Source of the DNA: Flavobacterium sp. ACN2
GTDB lineage: Bacteria; Bacteroidota; Bacteroidia; Flavobacteriales; Flavobacteriaceae
DNA length: 64,000 nt
Assembly (NCBI RefSeq): GCF_002303885.1
Contig: NZ_MRCM01000010.1
Location: 62,001 to 126,000 of the forward strand
Direction: 5' to 3'
Shown: in pieces, positions 16,665 through 26,455 of the stretch
How positions within the stretch are numbered: the stretch's first letter is position 1
How the letters are laid out: each line of letters starts with the position of its first letter
The notes under the pieces: model-generated
Seen by the model: the letters and a program-made list of their open reading frames with translations, nothing else
The model's database searches: none
What the model was told of the DNA's origin: nothing
Position numbers and translations under genes: made by a program

Positions 16665-17480
16665 GTTTGTTATAGTTAATAATTAATTGAAAATCTTTCG
16701 CAGATCATTTCTCTAAAATCTACCACGTGCACTTGGTTTGTTTTTTATAGTTATCTGCTATAGATTTACTCTTTTGTTCTTTGTTTCACATGATCGATAT
16801 CTCCAATTAAGCCGTACTGTAACAATAATCAAAATTGATTTCTAATAGTGAGTATGCCATCAGGCAGTCAAAAAAAAATCCCACCTCCATTAATTAATCT
16901 CACTTATTTTCGTGATTTTTTGTTTTGTTTTTTAAATTATATAATAAATTTTTTACACATTAATTAAATAAAATACAAATACACTTGTTAATAAATTTTA
17001 TAATACATTCTTCTATAATTTTTTGCAAATTGATTTAGATGTATTTTAAAATCATAATCACATTATCATTAATAAAAAATTTGTCAGATTTTATTTCGTT
17101 GTAAATATATTACTTCTATCAAATTAATCAAATTTAAAACACAATTAATTCAAAATTCTATCCAGCCGGAAAAACTAACAATATCTTAAAGAAATAAATC
17201 AATTTTGAACTTCAGTCCAACGACATTTTAGGATTTAAATTTCCTCAACAAATTAGGGCGTAAAATAGCAGCGAAACCACAACCCCTACCAATAATTCTA
17301 TTAATCTTATTTAATCCTTAGAAATAAATTGTCCCTAAATAATCTTCTCATTCCCCCGTCACCAGTTAAAAGCAAAAATAAAATAAGTCTGAGAAAAAAG
17401 ATGAAAATTATAACTAACTAAAAGAACAAGAGGAAATTCAATAATTCCCTCTTGTGATAAAAGCCAAGTTTATGCCATGA
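16665..17480. other. Long AT-rich gap upstream of the precursor peptide
   Basis: Over 800 bases very rich in A and T, between the serine hydrolase and the peptide gene. I see the hairpin at 17424-17457 but no convincing ORF, second peptide or repeat. The peptide promoter should be here, but no clear TAnnTTTG with a matching -33 was found. Confidence 0.5.
17424..17457 (-). terminator. Terminator of the serine hydrolase gene
   Basis: An inverted repeat, ACAAGAGG...CCTCTTGT with an inner AATT pair, lies directly after the stop of the gene at 17481 on the minus strand and is followed by TTCTTTTAG. Confidence 0.6.
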
Positions 17481-18917
17481 CTAATTATTTACTTTTATTT
17501 TCTCGATTTTCTCTATCATTTTTTCTGCGTTTCCGTTTGTTCCGCCAAGTTTTATTGCTTTTGCATAGCTGTTTAATGCCAAATCGTACTGTTTATTAAT
17601 ATAATAGGCTTCACCTAAACTGTCAAACAGATTGGCATTTGTAGAAAACTCTTTTGTTGCCAGTTTAAATATCTCTATTGCCCCATTAGTTTTTCCGGCC
17701 CTTAGTAGTTCATATCCTAATGCATTGAGTTCGCTCGGATTTCCAAAGCTGTATTCCTTCTCAGAATTTTTTTTGAGCAGATAGTATGCCTCGATGCCTT
17801 TCTCCGTATCATTAAGCGCTTGCTTTCTGATAGCCAAATGAATAGATTTTTTAGGGATTTCGTATTCCTTTCCTAACATTAGGCTGTGGATGCTGTAGCC
17901 TAGATCCCAAACCCTATTCAGATTATTGGACAATAGGATTATCGTTATCTTATTTTTAAAATCGTTTAAGAAAATAGATTCAAATTTATACGATACCCCA
18001 TTGTGCCTCTGCAGCTCGTCTTTTTCGAAGTATCTGCCAAGTGATCCGCCTTCGTCGACTGCATATGGGTTTTCTAGCAGTGTAAAAAAGGATTTCTCGG
18101 ATATCAGACGGTTGCTATTCATTCCTTCAATCCATTTATAAAGATCATTTGTATCCGTCCAGAGCCATCCGCTGATAAATTCCAATTCTGGACATCTCAC
18201 ATTATCCAAATCGTAACAAGACGTTCGATTTTTATAGCCAGATTTCGGATCAAATGCCGAATTTGTCATTTTCAATGGTCCAACTATATTTTTAAGGACA
18301 AATTCCTCGTATGACATTCCGGATACCTTTTCAATAATTCGTCTCTGTAAAAATACATTGCTATTGTCATACCTGTAGGCAGTTCCAGGCTCAAACAGCA
18401 AACTGTCGCTGTTTCTTAAGATTTTCCAAGCCTCTTGGTCATTTTTAGGCACTATGGGGTCAATTCTGGCAATGCCGCTGGCATAATTGATAAGATGTCT
18501 TATCGTAACTTTTTCTGACCAGTTAGGCAGTCCCAAATCAAATTTGGATATATGGTCATCAAGATTAAGAAGTCCACGTTCAGCTAGAATCATTATCGAA
18601 ACGGCATTAAATTCCTTTGCGATAGAGCCAATATTGAATATTGAATTTTCACTTAGGGGAGTCTTCTTGGTTTCATCGGTAAAACCGAATGATTTCTGAT
18701 AGATAATTTTATTGTTTTTAACGATAAGCACGTTCCCATTAAATAGCCCTCTTTCATAGGATGTTGCCATTAGGGAATCAATTTGGCTGAAAACCGATGA
18801 ATGCTGTGGGGTCGAATTTTGACGTGTTTTCTTCGCTTCTTTAACGTCACTTGATTTTTGGGCAGAAAGCACATTTGCAGATAGAATGGCTGCCAATAAT
18901 AAAAACTTGATCTTCAT
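17481..18917 (-). CDS. Secreted serine hydrolase (class C beta-lactamase fold) with C-terminal TPRs
   Basis: A 478-residue protein. A signal peptide ends at NVLSAQ. A beta-lactamase/transpeptidase-like domain follows with SxxK at Ser98-Lys101 (GSIAK), a YDNSN (YxN) motif and LINYASGI. The C-terminal part holds about two TPR-like repeats (ALGYELLRAGKTNGAIEIF, LGEAYYINKQYDLALNSYAKA). Family members cleave D-Ala peptides or small esters. The substrate here is unknown. It lies upstream of the peptide gene on the same strand with a terminator between, so it is probably a separate unit. Link to the peptide locus is only by proximity. Confidence 0.85.
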   Translation of the reverse strand: MKIKFLLLAAILSANVLSAQKSSDVKEAKKTRQNSTPQHSSVFSQIDSLMATSYERGLFNGNVLIVKNNKIIYQKSFGFTDETKKTPLSENSIFNIGSIAKEFNAVSIMILAERGLLNLDDHISKFDLGLPNWSEKVTIRHLINYASGIARIDPIVPKNDQEAWKILRNSDSLLFEPGTAYRYDNSNVFLQRRIIEKVSGMSYEEFVLKNIVGPLKMTNSAFDPKSGYKNRTSCYDLDNVRCPELEFISGWLWTDTNDLYKWIEGMNSNRLISEKSFFTLLENPYAVDEGGSLGRYFEKDELQRHNGVSYKFESIFLNDFKNKITIILLSNNLNRVWDLGYSIHSLMLGKEYEIPKKSIHLAIRKQALNDTEKGIEAYYLLKKNSEKEYSFGNPSELNALGYELLRAGKTNGAIEIFKLATKEFSTNANLFDSLGEAYYINKQYDLALNSYAKAIKLGGTNGNAEKMIEKIEKIKVNN

Positions 18918-19043
18918 TTTTAATAAATTTTTCGGAGATAGAATTTTGATTGATTGTCTAAAACTTTCTGCAAATATGCTTTAAAACGCTTCAATACGCG
19001 ACCGATTAAAAAAAGTCGAACCCTTTTCTTGGAAAAAAATGAA

Positions 19044-20180
19044 TTAATTCGAGTCTTTTCTAAAATCAGTCGGAGTTTTTCCGGTATATTTTTTAAAAGA
19101 AGAGCTAAACGATGATTTGGAATTGAAGCCTACCTTATAGAGAATTTCAAGAATGGTAAGCTCTTTCTCCAGAGGATCTTTTAGAATTTCTTTAGCTTTT
19201 TCAATCCTATACTCATTTACGAAATCGAAAAAGTGCTTATCCATATATAGGTTAATCAGCGCAGACAAATCTTTAACTGGCATTTTCAATTGTTCAGCCA
19301 AATCCTGGATCGTCAATGAAGAATCCAGGTAAGGTTCCTTTTCAATCATAAAATCTTTCAAGGATTCTATCTGTCTATTTTTTTCCTCATCTATTGCAGG
19401 AGGCGATTTCTGTTTCGACACAGCATCTGCAATCGGTTTAAACTGAGAATTGATGCCCCTGAAAAACTCTGGGTTATTTAACGCAGCAAACAGATACCAG
19501 CAAGTGCAGAATAAAAACGCAAACCCGTCAAGAGTTACAATCCAAGCTCTTACTTCTCCCAAACCAAAGATAAAAGTAACCAGCCACCTTAAAAGCACTA
19601 TAAAATGTAAAGCATAATATAGAATTGTTACTCTATAAAGTGCATTAAGCAAAGAGATATCCGGATTCGTATAATTCTCGAGATAGACGGTTTTAGCTTT
19701 TCTAACCGCCAAAAATGAAGCGATAAAATAAACTTGAAATAAAATTTCGAAAAGAAAATAAAAAAACTGCATGACTGGCGTCTGATTCATAGCGTTTATG
19801 AAACTCACTTTTGCAGCTCTATCCTCAAAATATATCCCCGCCATCATATACAGATTGAAAGCGGCAAACGGAATGGCGTGCAGTAAATGCTTCGGTTTCA
19901 ATCGAAATCCAGAAAAACAGATCGACAATACATAGAGATAAAAAGAGGCAGGAGCCAAATAGTTGATGCTCCATCGAAATGCTTCGAGATTGATGTAGTT
20001 AACAGGAAAATCACGCATCAAAAATTTCAATGCATCTGCAGCACATGCAAAAAGAAAAAAGGCAAGAAGGCAATTTGCCAATTTATATTTTGTTTTAACG
20101 GTAAACAGAAATAAGGCAAGAAACAGCACCAAAAATATTCCTATAAGTGCCGCTATTTCCAAAAAGCTGTATCTGTCCAT
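19044..20180 (-). CDS. Membrane-anchored AraC-family transcriptional regulator
   Basis: A 378-residue protein. About seven hydrophobic helices (residues 8-235) precede a C-terminal AraC/XylS double helix-turn-helix (residues about 275-375: SLTIQDLAEQLKMPVKDLSALIN, then ILEILYKVGFNSKSSFSSSFKKYTG). Such proteins of Bacteroidota probably sense a signal in the membrane and act locally. It is 126 bases upstream of the serine hydrolase, in the same direction, and is a candidate regulator of it or of the peptide locus. Confidence 0.88.
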   Translation of the reverse strand: MDRYSFLEIAALIGIFLVLFLALFLFTVKTKYKLANCLLAFFLFACAADALKFLMRDFPVNYINLEAFRWSINYLAPASFYLYVLSICFSGFRLKPKHLLHAIPFAAFNLYMMAGIYFEDRAAKVSFINAMNQTPVMQFFYFLFEILFQVYFIASFLAVRKAKTVYLENYTNPDISLLNALYRVTILYYALHFIVLLRWLVTFIFGLGEVRAWIVTLDGFAFLFCTCWYLFAALNNPEFFRGINSQFKPIADAVSKQKSPPAIDEEKNRQIESLKDFMIEKEPYLDSSLTIQDLAEQLKMPVKDLSALINLYMDKHFFDFVNEYRIEKAKEILKDPLEKELTILEILYKVGFNSKSSFSSSFKKYTGKTPTDFRKDSN

Positions 20181-20329
20181 AGTTTTTTAACTTAGGCGAA
20201 ATTTAAAATTTAAATGGGAAAGTCTAAAAAAGTATGGATGATTTTATCCAAATTTTAAAAATATTTTGCTTAAAATGCTGAAAGTCTATCCGCTGAGGTT
20301 TTAAAAAAGAGACTTTTTAAATACCCCAA

Positions 20330-20845
20330 TCATAAATGAAACTGCAATCTCTCAATCTTAAAATAAGCAAGTTCCTCCTCGTTTCTTATCAGATTGCTTA
20401 ATCGTTTAAAACCAACTTTTTGCAGCACATTTTGCGATCCGGTGTTCTCGAGATCTGTTATGGCTACAACTTCATTTGTCTTTGTATTTTCAAAACTATA
20501 TTGAGTCATAGCCCTGCATACTTCTGTGGCAATACCTTTTCCCCAATATGCTCTACTAAGCACATACCCAATCTCTATCTGATCTGTATTGTGTACAAAA
20601 ATACGGGCAACACACATTCCGATAAAACTATTATCCAAAGTATCAAATATCGCCCAACGGCTGAGATTTTTGTTTTTATAATTTTCTTGCAGTTCGTTAA
20701 ACATTTCGGCACATCTTTCTGGTGAAGTATCAGGAAGGTATTGCGTCACCTGCTTGTCTATAAAAAGATCAAAGAATGTCTGTTTTTCTTCAGGCAAAAA
20801 TTCGCGGATAATTATTCTAGGGCTTTGATAAATAATATGATGCAT
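20330..20845 (-). CDS. GNAT-family N-acetyltransferase (RimJ/RimL-like)
   Basis: A 171-residue protein with GNAT elements: RIIIREFLPEE at the N-terminus, IEIGYVLSRAYWGKGIATEV with the acetyl-CoA pyrophosphate loop (Q/RxxGxG/A type), and NTGSQNVLQKVGF. The acceptor is unknown; RimJ/RimL relatives acetylate N-termini of proteins, others antibiotics. It stands alone between the AraC regulator and a hypothetical gene. Confidence 0.85.
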   Translation of the reverse strand: MHHIIYQSPRIIIREFLPEEKQTFFDLFIDKQVTQYLPDTSPERCAEMFNELQENYKNKNLSRWAIFDTLDNSFIGMCVARIFVHNTDQIEIGYVLSRAYWGKGIATEVCRAMTQYSFENTKTNEVVAITDLENTGSQNVLQKVGFKRLSNLIRNEEELAYFKIERLQFHL

Positions 20846-20975
20846 TGGTAGTATTAAAAATAAATAAGTTAGAACCTATTTTCTAAAATTAGTAATAGAA
20901 TTTTTCTTTTGTAAATATATCGAAATTTTTTAACCACGAAAAAGCATTTGCTGATTCGAGGGATCAAAACAAAAA

Positions 20976-21344
20976 TTAAAAATAGTCCGAATCTTTCATC
21001 CAGGTTATTTGATCATCTTCATGAAATATGGGACAAAGAATTATACTTTTATCTCCTTTCTCATTGAGAATGTACCAATCTTTAGTAGTATCAACTATTA
21101 AATCAAGATATTTTTTTTCCTCTTCTGATTGAGCCAAAACCAAATCATCATCCTCAACTCCTTCACCTAATAAAATGCTATCATTTATAGAGAATTTTAT
21201 ATAGTCAGCCAAATGTTCATTTTCAGATGACTCAGCTAAATAATCAAATTTAAACGAAATATCTCCTGAACTTCTCATATCCCAGTTGGTTTCAACAATC
21301 GATCCAATGTTAAGGTCTCTCCAGTACAATTCGAATTTCTTCAT
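20976..21344 (-). CDS. Hypothetical acidic protein, 122 residues
   Basis: Not recognised. The product is cytosolic in appearance (no signal peptide or membrane segment), acidic and rich in Trp/Tyr. It begins MKKFELYWRDLNIGSIVETNWDM and contains two long acidic stretches. The composition recalls immunity-type or SUKH-like small proteins, but no motif proves this. It lies alone just downstream of the LytTR regulator on the same strand. Confidence 0.6.
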   Translation of the reverse strand: MKKFELYWRDLNIGSIVETNWDMRSSGDISFKFDYLAESSENEHLADYIKFSINDSILLGEGVEDDDLVLAQSEEEKKYLDLIVDTTKDWYILNEKGDKSIILCPIFHEDDQITWMKDSDYF

Positions 21345-21390
21345 TTCTTTTTAGTTTATTTTAATTCTTTATTTATAAAACATTCCAAAC

Positions 21391-22085
21391 TTACACCAAC
21401 CACTCACTAACCAACTTTTTATACGTCTCTCCTATTGGTAAAGCATTACCGCTTTTCATTAGAATCTGATTTCCATCAATAACCTTAATTTTATCCTTTG
21501 GAATAATATACGAACGATGAATTCGAATAAACTGATTCGGAAGTTTCTCCAAAATATCTTTCATATTCTCCAATGCCATAATTTTTTCGTCATTGGTATG
21601 GATGCGGATATAATCTCGTAATCCTTCAATATATAAAATATCGCTTAAAGCAATTTTATAGTGCTTCGGTCCGCTTTTACAAATAGAAAATCATCTCCTG
21701 CTTTTTCAGTAGTTTGAAAAGTTTCCTGCCAGCGAATGAACTTTTCTACACTTTGATAAAAACGATTGAACGTAATGGGTTTCAGCAAATAATCAATCAC
21801 ATGAAATTGAAAAGCTTCAAGCGCATATTGTGGATAAGCCGATGTAATGATAAAATTATATTTCTGATTGAACATCTGCATCAATTCAATTCCAGTCAAT
21901 TGCGGCATCTGGATATCAATAAAAATCAAATCGACCGATTCTGTATTTAAAACTTCAATCGCTTTAAAGACATCACTGTCGGCATACAGAACATTTAACC
22001 TTGAAATTTTAGATGCGTAATCGGCAATTAATTTGACAGCAAACGGCTCGTCATCCAGAATTATGCAGTTTATTTTTTTAGTCAT
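21391..22085 (-). pseudogene. LytTR-family response regulator, interrupted by a single-base deletion
   Basis: Codons from 22085 give a receiver domain (IILDDEPFAVKLIADYA, phospho-acceptor Asp in LIFIDIQMP, ITSAYPQYALEAF, LLKPI). Reading stops at 21645 inside what should be the LytTR DNA-binding domain. The rest (LPNQFIRIHRSYIIP, ALPIGETYKKLV) is intact in the next frame down to 21391. The break is near 21664-21670, where CGAAG on the minus strand would read CGAAAG with one more A and restore DRKHYKIALSDILYIEG. It overlaps the kinase gene by ATGA, typical of a LytS/LytR pair. It is either a real lesion or a sequencing error. Confidence 0.85.
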
Positions 22086-23104
22086 TTTAAATCTATTTCT
22101 AGTTCAGCCGTAAAATGGTTTTCTTCTTTGGTTATTTTTATTTGGTGTTTTTCGGGATAATGAATCTGTAAACGCTTTTGCAAATTATCCAATCCAATTC
22201 CGCCCAAACTATCTTTTTTCTGTGTTCCGATTTTATTTTTCACTTTAAAAATCAATTTTTCAGAAGAAACCTTTAGCTGAATTTCTATGGGTTCTGAGTC
22301 TGAAACTTCTCCGTGCTTTAACGCATTTTCTACCAAAGGCGACAAAATATATGGCGGAATTTCTTCATATTCATTCTTGATTTCGACATTCAAATCAACA
22401 CGAACATTGTCCTGATGCCTCAATTGTTCGAGTTCAATATACGCTTTTATATAATCCACTTCATCTGAAAGTCTGATCTTTTCTTTCTGAGATTCGTACG
22501 TTGTAAAACGCATAATCTTGCTCAATTTATCAATCGCGACCAATGACTTATCTGACTGAAAATAAACCATTGAGTAAATGTTATTTAAAGTATTAAATAC
22601 AAAGTGCGGATTAATCTGCGCTTTCAAAAATTTGATTTCGGTATTCTTATTTTCTTCTAGAATAAGCTTGTTATATTCTAAAAGACGAATCGAATAAATA
22701 ACAAACCAAAGAAACGAACTCAAAATAATCGCCATACTGCTGTAATGCAAATTATCGAGCATATAGTTCAGAAAATTAACATCGGTATAATTTACTTTAT
22801 CAAATAAAAGTTTGGTTACAATTTGCTCAAAAAAGAATCTCAAAAAAGTAAAAACCAGATACGAAACAAAAACTCCTGCAAAAAGCCTTTTCCATTTAAA
22901 AGTCTTAAAAACCGTTTTCATTACGATCAAATAATTAAAATAGAACGTAATAATAAAAACGATAAAGTAAGTGCAAAGAAAAAGATCTGGTAAAAAAAAT
23001 TGTCTTCCAATAGGGTTTTTCACGAAAGTGAAATAGAAAATTAAAATCCAATAAATAAAATGAATTAGACATTCCAGTTTTTTTGTAACGGTTCCTTTAT
23101 ACAT
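22082..23104 (-). CDS. LytS-type sensor histidine kinase (His_kinase family)
   Basis: A membrane kinase of about 340 residues. Four hydrophobic helices (to about residue 150) precede a His_kinase domain with QINPHFVFNTLNNIYS (phospho-accepting His) and an ATPase end with PPYILSPLVENALKHG and GIGLDNLQKRL. ATG 23104 is preferred. A TATCTTTG promoter element (minus strand of 23122-23129) overlaps the upstream frame start at 23134, so transcription should begin after that codon. Its partner is the frameshifted LytTR regulator downstream. The divergent TonB receptor gene is a possible target. Confidence 0.88.
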   Translation of the reverse strand: MYKGTVTKKLECLIHFIYWILIFYFTFVKNPIGRQFFLPDLFLCTYFIVFIITFYFNYLIVMKTVFKTFKWKRLFAGVFVSYLVFTFLRFFFEQIVTKLLFDKVNYTDVNFLNYMLDNLHYSSMAIILSSFLWFVIYSIRLLEYNKLILEENKNTEIKFLKAQINPHFVFNTLNNIYSMVYFQSDKSLVAIDKLSKIMRFTTYESQKEKIRLSDEVDYIKAYIELEQLRHQDNVRVDLNVEIKNEYEEIPPYILSPLVENALKHGEVSDSEPIEIQLKVSSEKLIFKVKNKIGTQKKDSLGGIGLDNLQKRLQIHYPEKHQIKITKEENHFTAELEIDLK

Positions 23105-23121
23105 TCGGTATATTTTTAAAA

Positions 23122-23129
23122 CAAAGATA
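23122..23129 (-). promoter_or_regulatory. -7 promoter element of the LytS/LytTR operon
   Basis: On the minus strand this reads TATCTTTG, a full TAnnTTTG match, 18 bases before the ATG at 23104. It decides the start of the kinase. Confidence 0.6.
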
Positions 23130-23245
23130 TACATTCAATAAAAAGCATTTTTACAGGTTTGCAGATAAATCGAAGGGGTTTGTCGATAAAAGTGGTTTTT
23201 GGGTTTTAATTCTAACAGTTTTGTCCTGTAATTAATTTTAAAACC

Positions 23246-25633
23246 ATGAACAGAATCATTTTAGTACCAGTCTTATTTCTATTTCAAATTAACGTATTTG
23301 CCCAACAATTTTCTGTAAAAGGAAAAATCATCAATCAGAACAAAACACCGCTTGAATTTGCAACTGCCACTTTATTAAAGATCGATAAAACTTTGTACCA
23401 GCAAGCTTCAACAGATAGTTTGGGAAATTTTACATTGAAAGCAGAAAAAGGAAATTATCTCCTCATAATAGAACAATTTGGAACTGAATTTAGCAATAAG
23501 CCAATTGATATCAATCAAGATATTCATTTAGGAGAATTAGAAGTAAAAGAACAAATTCAGCTTGATGGTGTGACTGTAAAATCAAGAAAAAAATTGGTAG
23601 AGCAAAAAGTAGATCGTTTGGTTTTTAATGTCGAAAACTCTATTGTTGTAACCGGCGGAACTGCTTTGGACGCTTTAAAATCTACGCCAACCGTGAGAGT
23701 TCAGAACGAAACGATTTCTATTGTTGGAAAGGGAGAAGTCTTGGTTATGATTGATGATCGTTTAAATAAAATGACTCAGGAAGATCTTGTTGCATTTCTA
23801 AGATCGATTCCCGCAGATAACATTAAAAGTATTGAAGTAATTACAACGCCTCCTGCAAAATATGAAGCGGAAGGCAATAGTGGTTTGATCAATATTAAAT
23901 TGAAAACTGCTAAAGCGAATTCGTGGACCGCTAATCTCGGAACTACCTATACACAAAGAAGTGATGCAAGCGGAAACATCAATGGATTATTTATTTATAA
24001 TTACAATAAACTTTCGCTTCAAGCTTCAATCAATAAAGGAACAGAGCAATTTCGCACGACTTCAGATAACCAAATTTATTATCCTAATGAAGTTTGGAAA
24101 CAAAATATTGCAACCAAATCAAAAACAGATTTATTGAGCATTGGTTTTGGTACCGATTATAAACTGACTGAAAATTGGACTTCTGGAGTAAAATATTTAG
24201 GAAGTTTTAATGACAGAAATTCAGCAAATAATCCGCTGACAACTCGTTACAATACAGCTGGAGAAATCAATTCTTATGTGTTTTCTAATGTACATGCACA
24301 GAACAAACCTCAAATGAATTCGGTTAACTGGAATAACGTTTTTAATTTAAATAATGAAGGCAAAAACATTACAGTAGATTTAGATTATTTTGACTACCAA
24401 AAAGACGATTCACGTGTGTTTTCGGGAAATGAAATGGATAATCAGAAAGGAAATATTCCTGGAACTTATTTTGCGGCAATTAATTCTAATTTAAACCAAT
24501 TGAGAAATTATTCGGCAAAAATGGATGTTTCTATTCCTTATTCTTGGGCGAATATAAGCTTTGGCGGAAAAGGATTTTATACGAATACTAAAAATAATTT
24601 AACGGTTTTTGACAACGAAACAGGAACTCCAATTCTGGACACCAATTATTCTAATATATTCACGTACAAAGAGTACAACGAGGCAATCTATTTTTCTGCA
24701 AATAAAAAATTAAGCGAAAAATGGGAAACGCAAATTGGTTTAAGAACCGAAGCGACACAAACAGAAGGCTATTCTGAAAATCTAAACCAAACTAACAAAA
24801 ACAATTATATCAAATTGTTTCCAACCGCTTATGTGACTTACAATGCAAATGATAACAATTCGTATTCTTTAAATTACAGCCGAAGAATCCGCAGACCCGA
24901 TTTTGATTATTTGAATCCGTTTGTGATTAGAACGAGTCCGTTTTATTATTCTGAAGGAAATCCGTTTTTGAAGCCTTCTATTATAGACAATTTACAATTC
25001 TCTTATATTCGCAATCAAAAATGGGTAAATAATATCTATTTTTCTCAAGTTTCAGATTTCGGTCAAGAATTAGCGATTATTGATCCTGAAACCAATATCA
25101 CGAAAAGCACGCCAATCAATTACGCTGACACTTACCAAATAGGGCTTTCAACGTATTACAATTTCAATAAATATACATGGTGGAACAGCTTTATGGGATT
25201 CAATTTAAACTATCAAAATGTAAAATCGAGAACGAATCTAATTGCTTCTGTAGATGGGTACAACGGTTATATTTACACCAATAATGATTTCACAGTAAAT
25301 CAATCTAAAACTCTTTTTCTGGGTTTAAATTATGGTTTGCAATTGCCAGGACGCTATCAGGTTTTTAATATTTCGACTTTGAATATTTTAGATGTTTCGG
25401 TGAAATTTCTAGCTTTAAAAAAGAATCTTTCGATTACTTTAACCGGAGAAGATTTATTGAATGCACAAAAGCCTTTAATTTCTTATTATTCAAACGGAAT
25501 TAAAAATACAATGAAAAATTATGGAGATTCAAGAGCTTTTAGAATTGCTTTAAGCTACAAATTCGGAAACCAAAGTGTAAAATCTAAAGAGAGAAACTTT
25601 GGAAATGAAGAGGAAAGGAATAGAGCGAATTAA
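23246..25633 (+). CDS. TonB-dependent receptor-like outer-membrane beta-barrel protein
   Basis: A 795-residue protein. A signal peptide ends at NVFAQQ. A carboxypeptidase-regulatory-like beta-sandwich follows (FSVKGKIINQNKTPLEFATATLL), then a plug domain (VRVQNETISIVGKGEVLVMID, AKYEAEGNSGLINIKL). The long barrel shows the RRIRRPDFDYLNPF and SEGNPFLKPS signatures of the 'outer membrane beta-barrel family' common beside LytS/LytTR systems in Flavobacteriia. The substrate is unknown. It is divergent from the kinase gene by about 140 bases, which hints at local control. Confidence 0.88.
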   Translation: MNRIILVPVLFLFQINVFAQQFSVKGKIINQNKTPLEFATATLLKIDKTLYQQASTDSLGNFTLKAEKGNYLLIIEQFGTEFSNKPIDINQDIHLGELEVKEQIQLDGVTVKSRKKLVEQKVDRLVFNVENSIVVTGGTALDALKSTPTVRVQNETISIVGKGEVLVMIDDRLNKMTQEDLVAFLRSIPADNIKSIEVITTPPAKYEAEGNSGLINIKLKTAKANSWTANLGTTYTQRSDASGNINGLFIYNYNKLSLQASINKGTEQFRTTSDNQIYYPNEVWKQNIATKSKTDLLSIGFGTDYKLTENWTSGVKYLGSFNDRNSANNPLTTRYNTAGEINSYVFSNVHAQNKPQMNSVNWNNVFNLNNEGKNITVDLDYFDYQKDDSRVFSGNEMDNQKGNIPGTYFAAINSNLNQLRNYSAKMDVSIPYSWANISFGGKGFYTNTKNNLTVFDNETGTPILDTNYSNIFTYKEYNEAIYFSANKKLSEKWETQIGLRTEATQTEGYSENLNQTNKNNYIKLFPTAYVTYNANDNNSYSLNYSRRIRRPDFDYLNPFVIRTSPFYYSEGNPFLKPSIIDNLQFSYIRNQKWVNNIYFSQVSDFGQELAIIDPETNITKSTPINYADTYQIGLSTYYNFNKYTWWNSFMGFNLNYQNVKSRTNLIASVDGYNGYIYTNNDFTVNQSKTLFLGLNYGLQLPGRYQVFNISTLNILDVSVKFLALKKNLSITLTGEDLLNAQKPLISYYSNGIKNTMKNYGDSRAFRIALSYKFGNQSVKSKERNFGNEEERNRAN

Positions 25634-25658
25634 TTTTTTACAATCATTTTGATGACGA

Positions 25659-25706
25659 TAAACAGCTTCAAATATTACTATTTTAGAGTATCTGAAGCTG
25701 TTTTTA
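25659..25706 (+). terminator. Terminator of the TonB receptor-like gene
   Basis: A stem of AAACAGCTTCA and TGAAGCTGTTT around a loop of about 20 bases is followed by a T-run. Confidence 0.75.
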
Positions 25707-25748
25707 TCTATTTAAAAAACAGCTAAATAAATAAAAAAGTAAAATTTA

Positions 25749-25780
25749 TTTGCATATATGACCAATCGGTCATATATTTG
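25749..25780 (+). promoter_or_regulatory. TetR operator over its own promoter
   Basis: The palindrome ATATGACCAATCGGTCATAT (25756-25775) sits between TTTG (25749-25752, -33) and TATATTTG (25773-25780, -7) and overlaps the latter. This implies autorepression by the TetR protein encoded at 25802. The GACC-N4-GGTC core recurs before the SDR gene. Confidence 0.8.
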
Positions 25781-25801
25781 CATCGTTAAATACAACCTAT
25801 C

Positions 25802-26389
25802 ATGACAAAAGGTGAAGAAACTAGACAATTTATTATAGAAAAAGCCGCTCCTATTTTTAATACAAAAGGAATTGCAGCAACTTCTATGAGCGATATTATG
25901 GAGGCAACCAAACTGTCTAAAGGTAGTATGTATGTTCATTTTGAAAACAAAGATGTTTTAGCTTGTGCTGCCGTAGATCATAATATGAAAATACTAAGCT
26001 CTAAACTGGAAATGGCACTTAGAGAAGGAAAAAGCGCCAAAGACCAGCTTTTTGCCTATATAGAGTTTTTTAGTAATCCGATCAATCCACCGGTAATTGG
26101 CGGATGTCCTTTGCTAAACTTTGGAACCGAAGCTGACGATACCAACCCGATTGTAAAAGAAAAAGTAAACACCGCTATCAAACGTGGACAGCAGCTTTTA
26201 ACCTCGATTATAGAAAAAGGAATCGCAAATAAAGAATTTGATCCTGAATGGAATGCATCTGAATTTGCCATTGCGCTTTTTGCCATGCTTGAAGGAGGCC
26301 ATTTAATGTCCCGTATGTCTGGCAATAACGATAATATGAAAACAATAGAAAAAACGCTTAAAAAAATTATATCTGAAAAATTGATATAA
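25802..26389 (+). CDS. TetR/AcrR-family repressor
   Basis: A 195-residue regulator. The N-terminal helix-turn-helix (TRQFIIEKAAPIFNTKGIAATSMSDIMEATKLSKGSMYVHFENK, residues about 7-50) is classic TetR. The ligand domain includes GGCPLLNFGTEADD, seen in TetR proteins of the YcdC/YxaF-like group. Operator palindromes in front of this gene and of the SDR gene indicate that it controls both. The inducer is unknown. Confidence 0.93.
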   Translation: MTKGEETRQFIIEKAAPIFNTKGIAATSMSDIMEATKLSKGSMYVHFENKDVLACAAVDHNMKILSSKLEMALREGKSAKDQLFAYIEFFSNPINPPVIGGCPLLNFGTEADDTNPIVKEKVNTAIKRGQQLLTSIIEKGIANKEFDPEWNASEFAIALFAMLEGGHLMSRMSGNNDNMKTIEKTLKKIISEKLI

Positions 26390-26408
26390 TTTTTTTCAAC
26401 CTAAAAGT

Positions 26409-26420
26409 GACCGATTGGTC
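26409..26420. promoter_or_regulatory. Second TetR operator, upstream of the SDR gene
   Basis: GACCGATTGGTC, with flanks TGACC...GGTCA, has the same GACC-N4-GGTC core as the operator at 25756-25775. It lies 36 bases before the SDR start. Confidence 0.75.
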
Positions 26421-26455
26421 ATTTTTAAAATTAATTAATTATAAAAACAAATACC

